Positions 1-6,815 of a stretch of 52,993 bases of DNA are shown in pieces. The stretch comes from Bacteroidales bacterium (lineage in GTDB: Bacteria > Bacteroidota > Bacteroidia > Bacteroidales > WRLA01), in NCBI GenBank assembly GCA_009777825.1, contig WRLA01000013.1, positions 1 to 52,993 of the forward strand, written 5' to 3'. Numbering within the stretch: the first letter of the stretch is position 1; each line of letters begins with the position of its first letter. A program made the translations under genes and the position numbers. The notes beneath the pieces are model-generated. The model was not told where the DNA came from. It ran no database searches and saw nothing but the letters and a program-made list of their open reading frames with translations.

Positions 1-1030
1 GCAATGCAAATCGGCCTTGCATCGCGTCAGATGATACGCAGCTGGTCGAGTTTTTAAAGGAGAAGGCGGCATACGATATTTCCAGGTCGTTTAAGAAGTT
101 GTAAGTATCCAAAAAGTCCGCCTCCGTCTCTTCGGGGAATCCGACGATGACGTCCACGGCGATGCAGGCAAAGGGAAGAATCTGTCGGATGGTTTCGATG
201 CGCTGCGCAAACAGAGCGCGGGAATAGCGACGGCGCATCAGTTTGAGAATCTTGTCGGAACCCGACTGCAACGGGATGTGAAAGTGCGGCATCAGATGTC
301 GGGAAGAAGCCACAAAACGGATAATCTCGTCACTCAGCAACTCCGGCTCGATGGACGACAGACGGATACGCCCGTCCCATTCGATAGCATCTAATGCTTG
401 CAGCAGTTCGAGGAACGTTTCTCCGTGTTGTTTTCCGAAGTCGCCCACGTTGACGCCGGCTAAGACAATCTCCATCGCTCCCGTATCTATGGCTTGCCGT
501 GCGAGGGCGACTGTTTCGGCGATGGTGTTGCTGCGGCTGTGTCCTCTGGCGTGAGGGACGGCGCAATAACTACAGAAATAGTCGCACCCGTCCTGTATCT
601 TCAAAAAGGTGCGGGTGCGGTCGCCCGATGAAAAAGTGGGGACAAAATTTGAGGTATCGCGTTGATTATGATGTTTTTCCGAAAAGTTGGCGAGCAGGTC
701 GGGGAGTGCGTATTTGTCGAATGTTCCCAAGACGAAGTCCACCTCCGGCATGGCTTCCAACTCGGCTTTTCTGAGTTCCGAGTAGCAACCGATGATGGCT
801 GTCTTAGAGTGCGGGGCGCGCTTTTTGATGCTGCGAATCAGCGTTCGGCACTTCTTCTCGGCGACCTCTGTTACGGTGCAACTATGTATCACGTAAAAGT
901 CGGCTTCCTTGCCGAAACCGACAATCCGAAACCCTTTTTCGGCGCACAGTCGCGATAGATACGAAGTTTCAGAAAAGTTTAACTTGCATCCGAGAGTGTG
1001 AAAAGCGATACTTTTTTCGTTTTTTAGCAT
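1..1030 (-). CDS. mtaB: tRNA t6A37 methylthiotransferase MtaB (3' part cut off)
   Basis: MtaB is a radical SAM enzyme that adds a methylthio group to N6-threonylcarbamoyladenosine at tRNA position 37. The N-terminal UPF0004 domain shows its three cluster cysteines in the contexts LGCKLN, SCTVT and GCYSE. The radical SAM triad is CDYFCSYC near residue 148, and the family segments HIPLQSGSDKILKLMRR and AVDVIVGFPEET follow. The ATG at 1028-1030 lies four bases after a TATCTTTG promoter box, so the transcript should have almost no leader. About 343 of the usual ~430-450 codons are in the window. After NDLEISY (about position 71) the family normally continues with an LHVF-x-YSER motif, but no frame shows it here, so the last ~70 bases look foreign or rearranged. 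Identification is firm; the state of the C-terminus is not. Confidence 0.9.
   Translation of the reverse strand, partial: MLKNEKSIAFHTLGCKLNFSETSYLSRLCAEKGFRIVGFGKEADFYVIHSCTVTEVAEKKCRTLIRSIKKRAPHSKTAIIGCYSELRKAELEAMPEVDFVLGTFDKYALPDLLANFSEKHHNQRDTSNFVPTFSSGDRTRTFLKIQDGCDYFCSYCAVPHARGHSRSNTIAETVALARQAIDTGAMEIVLAGVNVGDFGKQHGETFLELLQALDAIEWDGRIRLSSIEPELLSDEIIRFVASSRHLMPHFHIPLQSGSDKILKLMRRRYSRALFAQRIETIRQILPFACIAVDVIVGFPEETEADFLDTYNFLNDLEISYAAFSFKNSTSCVSSDAMQGRFAL
3..104 (+). other. Open reading frame tail of unknown origin antisense to mtaB
   Basis: This frame is open to the window edge and ends in TAA at 102-104, giving 33 residues that start NANRPCIASDD and end SRSFKKL. It overlaps the point where mtaB stops resembling its family (about position 70). 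It could be the tail of a gene joined to a truncated mtaB, or chance. I recognise no family. Confidence 0.2.
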
Positions 1031-1034
1031 GGTG

Positions 1035-1042
1035 CAAAGATA
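1035..1042 (-). promoter_or_regulatory. Promoter -7 box of mtaB
   Basis: The minus strand reads TATCTTTG, matching the Bacteroidota -7 consensus TAnnTTTG. Only CACC separates it from the ATG, which implies a leaderless or nearly leaderless message. Confidence 0.6.
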
Positions 1043-1068
1043 GGTTTTTTGAGTCAAATTGGTTAATA

Positions 1069-2271
1069 TCAGTATAAACAGCCAAACAGCCAAAGCGGAA
1101 TTTCGTTACGATAACCTGTTGTCAAACCGTCGAGGGCAAGGTAGGAGTTGGGTAGGTCTTTGATTTGCCGGGTGGTTTTGTTTTTGCCTCCGATTTCAAA
1201 ATAATATTTACCGTCAATGCAGAAATCCGTTTGGTCGTTGTATGTAACGGTGTGATTTTGTTGTAGTTGGTTGAAGAAAAAGGTTTCGCGCAAACTTCCA
1301 ACTTCGGGATTTTCTGCCGAAAGAGCGTAATTGTAATTGGTATTTTGCAGGTAAATTTTTTCGGGTTTAACCATTTGTCGTATGCCCGTCGTCTCTTTTT
1401 TCAGTAACAACACGGTGTGCGCTTTTTCGAGCAACAGCAGGTAATTGATTAAACTGCGGCGCGTTACGTCAACCATTTGACTGAGTTGCGCAATGTTTGG
1501 CGTAAAAGGAACCATTTCCGAAAGTATGTAAAACAACTTTTTTATGCGATTAATCGAATAAAAATCAATGCTTTCCACATTCGGCAAATCGCTTTCTAAT
1601 ATGGTGTTGAATGTTTGTAACACCCGCTCGCCGTAGCCATTTATATCTTCCTGATAATAAGGATAATACCCATATTGAAGATATTTTTGAAAAGCAGGTA
1701 AAGGCGTGATTTCCCTTAAAAGTTTTTGTGCGATAGCAACATGGTTTTCAAGAATTTCTTCGAGCGGGAATGGTTGCTGCGCCTTTGGGAGCAAACCCTC
1801 ATAAATTAAAAATTCGCGAAACGACATACCAAACAACTTAAAATGCCTCACTCGGCGGCTTAAATCTGCGTCTGCCTTAAAAATTTGCAACATAGACGAA
1901 CCGGTAAAAACCACTTTCAGTTTGGGAAAATCGTCGTAAACATTTTTTATTTCCTGCGCCCAAGTGGGATATTTGTGCACTTCATCAAGGTATAATTCCT
2001 TGCCGCCAAGTGAATAAAAATCGTCTGCTAATGAATATAAATTATTGGTACTGAAATAGATATTGTCCAAACTCACAAACAGTACATCTTGCGGATTGTG
2101 TCCATGCTGCTCCTTTATATGTTGCAGCAACATAGTGGTTTTACCTGTTCCACGTGCGCCGGTAATGGCTATCAGACGGTTATTCCACTCTATCTGCCCT
2201 TTCAGATAACGCTCAAAACGCATATCCGTCTCCTCTAATTTGCGATAAAACGCCAAAAATAATTGTTTCAT
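1069..2271 (-). CDS. AAA-family ATPase with winged-helix region (DUF4143-type)
   Basis: This 400-residue protein belongs to a large family of stand-alone prokaryotic AAA ATPases whose cellular role is mostly unknown. Walker A is GARGTGKTT near residue 39, and Walker B with its glutamate is KELYLDEVHK near residue 95. Next come TGSSMLQ (sensor-like) and the family segment RHFKLFGMSFREFL. A helix-turn-helix-like stretch (PNIAQLSQMVDVTRRSLINYL) sits near residue 260. The C-terminal third has the DUF4143-like nuclease-fold pattern DFCIDGKYYFEIGG. The gene is monocistronic and divergent from batD. Immediately upstream of its -7 box lies a perfect 27-bp inverted repeat, so it may be autoregulated. 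The family is confident; the function is not known. Confidence 0.8.
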   Translation of the reverse strand: MKQLFLAFYRKLEETDMRFERYLKGQIEWNNRLIAITGARGTGKTTMLLQHIKEQHGHNPQDVLFVSLDNIYFSTNNLYSLADDFYSLGGKELYLDEVHKYPTWAQEIKNVYDDFPKLKVVFTGSSMLQIFKADADLSRRVRHFKLFGMSFREFLIYEGLLPKAQQPFPLEEILENHVAIAQKLLREITPLPAFQKYLQYGYYPYYQEDINGYGERVLQTFNTILESDLPNVESIDFYSINRIKKLFYILSEMVPFTPNIAQLSQMVDVTRRSLINYLLLLEKAHTVLLLKKETTGIRQMVKPEKIYLQNTNYNYALSAENPEVGSLRETFFFNQLQQNHTVTYNDQTDFCIDGKYYFEIGGKNKTTRQIKDLPNSYLALDGLTTGYRNEIPLWLFGCLY

Positions 2272-2288
2272 ACCTTTGAAATTTTTTG

Positions 2289-2296
2289 CAAAGATA
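2289..2296 (-). promoter_or_regulatory. Promoter -7 box of the AAA ATPase gene
   Basis: The minus strand reads TATCTTTG, 17 bp before the ATG. It lies one base from the inner edge of the large palindrome at 2298-2356, which therefore covers the -33 region. Confidence 0.65.
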
Positions 2297-2297
2297 C

Positions 2298-2356
2298 AAA
2301 ATGTGTTTTACAAAGCACAAAAACTTGCTGTTTTTGTGCTTTGTAAAACACATTTT
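2298..2356. promoter_or_regulatory. Perfect 27-bp inverted repeat, candidate operator
   Basis: The arms 2298-2324 and 2330-2356 are exact reverse complements separated by a 5-base loop (TTGCT). The arm begins AAAATGTGTTTTACAAAGCA. It sits between the divergent ATPase and batD genes and covers the -33 region of the ATPase promoter. With no T-run and its position upstream of the start, an operator or cruciform fits better than a terminator. Confidence 0.8.
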
Positions 2357-2447
2357 TTCAATTTCAATGAGTTTTTTAATAAAAATGTTCATAATACAAT
2401 AAAATTTTATTCGATTTTTAGCGTTCTTTGTTTGATAAATTTTGAAG

Positions 2448-4322
2448 ATGAAGATTAAAAATAATATACTGTTGATTATCATCGTCTTATCCTCATTTTT
2501 GGGGATGGCGCAGGTTAATTTTTCTTTGCAAGGTCCGACGTCGGTGTCGCAGGGGGCTAATTTTACTATTGTATTCACGCTGCAAGCCGACGGTAACGGA
2601 AGCAACTTTGTCCCTCCGGCGTTCAACAACTTCAGCGTTCTTTCGGGACCAAGCACTTCGACGCAGACCAGCATCCAGATGTCGGGTAGCGGCGTGGTGA
2701 AAAGCACCGTTTCGTCCTACGGTTACACCTTGCGCGCTAACAGCACGGGCAATTTCACCATCGGGGCGGCGTCCATCAGCGTCGGCGGAAAGACTTACAA
2801 GTCCAACACTTTGAACATCAACGTTACCGCCGGACAGCCGCAACAGGGCGGACAAAACCCCACAACGCAGGGCGGCGGACAGTCAGGCGCATCCCAACAG
2901 CAGGAGGGACAAGCCGTCAGAACCGACAGCAAAGATATTTTTATCAAAACGACTGTCTCTCAGCGCAATCCGTATCAAGGCGAGCAGGTCATCGTTACCT
3001 ATAAATTCTACACGCGGGTAGGCATTACCAGCATTCAGCGGCGCACCGGAAGCACTTATCCTGGCTTTTGGATGCAGGATTTGGATGATCCGAACCAAAA
3101 ATCGCCACAGCGCGATGAGATCATCAACGGAGTCCGTTACCTCACGGCGGAAATCAAAAAAGTGGCGCTGTTCCCCGTCAGAGCGGGCGAGTTGACGATA
3201 GAACCATTAATTTTGGATGTCGGCGCACAATACACCAAGTCGCGACAGGGAACCACCGGCGACCCGTTCTTCGATCAGTTTTTCAACAGTATGTTTCAAA
3301 CCGTTGACAACGTGAAACTTGTGGTACAGTCGGAAGCGACGAAAATCAACGTCAAACCCTATCCCGAAGCGGGAAAGCCGGCTTCTTTCAAAGGCGCCAC
3401 CGGAAACTATACCTTTCAGCCTGAGGTGAGTACCACCAAGATAAAGACCAACGAAGCCATGACGTTGAAATTCACCATCGCAGGCACCGGAAACATCGAA
3501 TTGGTCGAACTTCCGGAGATAAAATTCCCCGTTGACTTTGAAGTCTATGACCCGAAAATCACCCACAACGTCAAAAGGAACGCCTCCGGCGTGTCGGGCT
3601 GGAAGACCTTCGAGTATCTCATCATTCCGCGTGCGGCGGGCAACTTCACCATTCCGGCGGTTCCGTTCAGTTATTTCGATCCCGCGCAAGGGAAATACAC
3701 CACGCACACCTCGCCTCCCTACACCATACAGGTTGAGAAGGGCGACGGCTCGGCTCACGACGTCTCCTATACCACTATCCATCAGGAAGATATCAAATAC
3801 ATCGGCAACGACGTGCGCTACATGAAAATGCCGCCCTATACACTGCAAAAAGCGGGGTATTCTTTTTATAAAAGTTGGAAGTTTTCGACGGTCATTGTCG
3901 TGCTTTTCGCCATCTTTTTCGTTACCACCATTGCGATGGCGAAAGCTCGCAAACAGCGTAGAAACGAGATGCTGATGCGCAACAGAAAAGCGACGAAAGT
4001 CGCCCGAAAACGGCTAAAGAAAGGATACGTTTTTATGAAAAACAACCAGCCCAACGAGTTTTTTGAAGAGAACACCAATGCCTTGTGGGGCTATCTGAGC
4101 GATAAATTCTCCATCCCCCGCGCCACCCTCTCGCGTGAAACGGCAACGGAACGTCTGAGCGAAAAAGGCGTCGGCGAAGAGACCATCAAAGAGATTGTCG
4201 GCATCATTGACGACTGCGAGTTTGCACGCTACGCGCCCGCTCAAGACAAACACGATAACATGGAATCCATTTACCGTAACTCCATCAGTATCATCAGTAA
4301 AATAGAACAAAATCTGCGTTGA
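2448..4322 (+). CDS. batD: BatD family membrane protein (aerotolerance cluster)
   Basis: BatD belongs to the Bacteroides aerotolerance (Bat) complex, where VWA-domain proteins (BatA/B) and BatC/D/E act in the cell envelope; the exact biochemical role is unsettled. The start is the ATG at 2448 (MKIKNNIL); a TTG six bases upstream is less likely. A signal peptide ends near LGMAQ. Tandem Ig-like BatD domains follow (FSLQGPTSVSQGANF, YTLRANSTGNFTIGAASI, then KDIFIKTTVSQRNPYQGEQV). A Gln/Gly linker lies near residues 130-155. One transmembrane helix (VIVVLFAIFFVTTIAMA) near residue 485 leads to a basic cytoplasmic tail. batE begins 16 bp downstream. The usual upstream batA/B/C genes are absent here. 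Confidence 0.88.
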   Translation: MKIKNNILLIIIVLSSFLGMAQVNFSLQGPTSVSQGANFTIVFTLQADGNGSNFVPPAFNNFSVLSGPSTSTQTSIQMSGSGVVKSTVSSYGYTLRANSTGNFTIGAASISVGGKTYKSNTLNINVTAGQPQQGGQNPTTQGGGQSGASQQQEGQAVRTDSKDIFIKTTVSQRNPYQGEQVIVTYKFYTRVGITSIQRRTGSTYPGFWMQDLDDPNQKSPQRDEIINGVRYLTAEIKKVALFPVRAGELTIEPLILDVGAQYTKSRQGTTGDPFFDQFFNSMFQTVDNVKLVVQSEATKINVKPYPEAGKPASFKGATGNYTFQPEVSTTKIKTNEAMTLKFTIAGTGNIELVELPEIKFPVDFEVYDPKITHNVKRNASGVSGWKTFEYLIIPRAAGNFTIPAVPFSYFDPAQGKYTTHTSPPYTIQVEKGDGSAHDVSYTTIHQEDIKYIGNDVRYMKMPPYTLQKAGYSFYKSWKFSTVIVVLFAIFFVTTIAMAKARKQRRNEMLMRNRKATKVARKRLKKGYVFMKNNQPNEFFEENTNALWGYLSDKFSIPRATLSRETATERLSEKGVGEETIKEIVGIIDDCEFARYAPAQDKHDNMESIYRNSISIISKIEQNLR

Positions 4323-4338
4323 TAAAAAGAAAACAGCA

Positions 4339-5172
4339 ATGAAACGAATCATATTTTTAATCATAACATTGGGATTCACCTACTTCGGACAGGCACAAGA
4401 CGCTGACCAACAAGACATTACTATCATCCAAGAGTTAGAAGAACAGCAAGAATCCGACCTCTTTGCCAATAAGAGCGCAACGGTGTTAATGGACTCCGCC
4501 CTGTCGGCATACTCCGCCGGAATGTACGGCATGGCGTTGGAATATTACCGCTACGTCATAGACAGCCTGAACGAAGAATCGGCAGCGCTCTACCACAACA
4601 TGGGGAACGCCTCTTTCAGACGCAACGACCTCGCCTCCGCCATCCTCTACTACGAAAAAGCGCTGAAACTGTCGCCCAACGACGACGACATCATCTTTAA
4701 CCTCGGATTAGCCAACAGCCGCATCCCCGACAGGATAGAACCGGTGCCGGAGATGCTCTTCGTGCGCTGGTATAAATCAATAACCCACCTCATCACACCC
4801 AACCAATGGGCATATCTGACGCTCGGAATACTTGCTATCGCATTGATATTTTTGGCGTTATACTTCGTGGCTTACAACATCATTATTCGCAAAATCGGGT
4901 TCTGGATGGGCGTCGTGTTGGCGTTATGTTTCATCTTTTCGTTGACGGTGTCGCACCAGACCGCCCGCGAACAGACGGCACGCGATACCGGCATCGTCTT
5001 CTCCGCCTCGCTCACCGTGAAAAGTTCGCCCGAAGAGAGCAGCGCCGACCTCTTCGTCCTCCACGAAGGCGCAAAAGTGTGGATTTTGGATAGCCTGAAC
5101 ACGTGGTATAAAATAAAAATCGCTAATGGTAGCGTGGGGTGGATTCCGGCTACCGAAATAGAGGTGATTTGA
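4339..5172 (+). CDS. batE: BatE family TPR protein with SH3-like tail
   Basis: BatE is the last member of the Bat cluster and probably acts at the inner membrane with BatD. A signal peptide (IIFLIITLGFTYFGQAQ) leads to tetratricopeptide repeats near residues 50-125, with AALYHNMGNASFRRNDLASA and ILYYEKALKLSPNDDDIIFN as clear TPR units. Two transmembrane helices lie near residues 155-180 and 183-205. The C-terminal ~65 residues resemble a bacterial SH3 domain (VKSSPEESSADLFVLHEG ... WYKIKIANGSVGWIP). It is surely co-transcribed with batD. Confidence 0.88.
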   Translation: MKRIIFLIITLGFTYFGQAQDADQQDITIIQELEEQQESDLFANKSATVLMDSALSAYSAGMYGMALEYYRYVIDSLNEESAALYHNMGNASFRRNDLASAILYYEKALKLSPNDDDIIFNLGLANSRIPDRIEPVPEMLFVRWYKSITHLITPNQWAYLTLGILAIALIFLALYFVAYNIIIRKIGFWMGVVLALCFIFSLTVSHQTAREQTARDTGIVFSASLTVKSSPEESSADLFVLHEGAKVWILDSLNTWYKIKIANGSVGWIPATEIEVI

Positions 5173-5378
5173 TTCTTATTGGATATGGAAAACTCAAGTT
5201 CGTTTTGCACAAGAACCAAACGCTGTGCAAACAAGCTTTCATATAGTAAAGCGTCGTGTCATAAGTTCTTTATCTTTATGCTGAAAAATCCATCATTTTT
5301 ACGGATGAGATTTCGGGTGTAAATGTACGCAATTTTTTTTTAAATACCAAACAAAAAAATTTTCCCGAAAGATTCGGA
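5173..5378. other. Convergent intergenic gap, nothing recognised
   Basis: This AT-rich gap separates the convergent batE and permease genes. No open frame of interest and no clear hairpin plus T-run terminator was seen by eye. Confidence 0.4.
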
Positions 5379-6629
5379 TCATTCATACCTCAACGCCTCT
5401 ATCGGCTTGATTTTCACCGCTTTTCGGGCGGGGAAATAGCCTGCTAAGACGCCGAAGATGATTAAGACGACGGTAGCGGACACAGCGATTCCCATGTCCA
5501 CGGTAGGATTTTTGAATATCACCATTCCGCTCTCTCCGCCGCCGTTTTGCAGCATGAAGTAGTTGATGGTCTCGGTAATGGCGACGCCGGCGACCAATCC
5601 GACGTAGCCGAATATCGTGGTTATCAGGAGCGACTCCATGACCACGAGCCGCAAGATGGAGAACGGCGTGGCGCCTACGGCTTTGCGGATGCCAAACTCT
5701 CGGGTGCGCTCTTTCACGGAAATCAGCATGATGTTGCTCACACCCACGATGCCAGCTATCAGCGTGCCGATGCCGATGATCCAGATGAACGTGTTGATGC
5801 TGCCGAAGAGGCTCATCGTTTCGATATAATTTTTCATGCGGTTTCTTATCCAGAGGGCGCGATTGTCTTTGGGGTCGAAGGAGTGTAATCTTGCGAAACG
5901 CGACCGCAGCAGGTCGTTGTATGCGATATTTTCTTCTAAGGTGTTCAGTCCTTTGGCTTCAAAGGTCAGTTCGGGATAGTCGGTGATGTTGAAGATGGTC
6001 TGCGCCGTTGAAAACGGAATAAAGGCTTCCACCCCCCACCATGGATTTTGCTGGTCATAAACGCCGATGACCTGAAAAGGAATATTGTTGGCGTTGACGT
6101 ATTTTCCGATGGGGTTTTCGTGTTTGAAAAGAATTTCGACGGTGGACTTTTCGAGTACGATGACTTTGCGTTTTTCCTGATGGTCTATTTCGTTGATGAA
6201 ACGTCCCTGATTTTTGTAGAGCGGTATGGATTGCAGCGTGTTATACTGCGGCATGACGCCTTCCAAAGAGTAGGTAACGTAGTCGTTTTTATAGGAGATG
6301 GTGGTATATTGCGAGATGACGGGAGATACTAAATCGGTGTTATCAAACTGATTTTCAAGCATGTAAACGTCCTGATCGTCGAACCGGATGCGGCGACCTT
6401 TTTGCAGTCCTTCGGTGGCGATGTTGGTTCGTCCGGGCCAAAGAGAGATGACATTTTTTGTCTCGGAGGAGAAATTTTCCATCACGCCGTGTTTCAGTCC
6501 GTTGCCCGAACCCAGCAGCAACATCAGCATAAAGATGCCCCACGCAATAGAGAAACCCGTCAGTATCGTCCGGAGTTTGTTTTTGCGGATGGTGTTGAAA
6601 ATCTCTTGCCAGGTGTTTACATCGAACAT
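5379..6629 (-). CDS. MacB/FtsX-type ABC transporter permease
   Basis: This 416-residue protein is the membrane subunit of a MacB-like ABC exporter; family members export lipoproteins, peptides or drugs, or transmit force across the envelope. An N-terminal helix (SIAWGIFMLMLLLGSG) is followed by a large periplasmic MacB_PCD domain, then three C-terminal helices. The FtsX signature is clear in GVSNIMLISVKERTREFGIRKAVGAT and in the tail AGYFPARKAVKIKPIEALRYE. No ATPase subunit is adjacent, so the partner must be encoded elsewhere. It is convergent with batE. Confidence 0.88.
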   Translation of the reverse strand: MFDVNTWQEIFNTIRKNKLRTILTGFSIAWGIFMLMLLLGSGNGLKHGVMENFSSETKNVISLWPGRTNIATEGLQKGRRIRFDDQDVYMLENQFDNTDLVSPVISQYTTISYKNDYVTYSLEGVMPQYNTLQSIPLYKNQGRFINEIDHQEKRKVIVLEKSTVEILFKHENPIGKYVNANNIPFQVIGVYDQQNPWWGVEAFIPFSTAQTIFNITDYPELTFEAKGLNTLEENIAYNDLLRSRFARLHSFDPKDNRALWIRNRMKNYIETMSLFGSINTFIWIIGIGTLIAGIVGVSNIMLISVKERTREFGIRKAVGATPFSILRLVVMESLLITTIFGYVGLVAGVAITETINYFMLQNGGGESGMVIFKNPTVDMGIAVSATVVLIIFGVLAGYFPARKAVKIKPIEALRYE

Positions 6630-6815
6630 ATCTATATATTATGACTGTAAGACGAAATAGGGGTAAATTGGTTACAGGGGGGGCAATTTAGAACACGGAT
6701 AACACAGAGAACACAGATTAAAAACGGATTTTATATTGTTGATAATCAAATAGATAGCAGGATTACAATTATTCATTATCTGTGAAAATCCGTGCCATCC
6801 GTGTCATCTGTGTTC
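6630..6815. repeat. Intergenic dispersed repeat, ACACAGA/ATCTGTGT type
   Basis: About 6691-6727 holds degenerate tandem ACACAGA/ACACGGA words, and about 6780-6818 the complementary words ATCCGTGCCATCCGTGTCA and ATCTGTGT. The two halves face each other. The same words occur in frame inside the fused nuoE-nuoF gene at 8201-8240, so this is a mobile or copied repeat rather than a local satellite. Confidence 0.7.

Noticed and set aside
2213-2707. Minus-strand open frame of 164 codons across the palindrome and batD start
   Set aside because: It crosses the promoter, the hairpin and the batD signal-peptide region and has no protein-like features.
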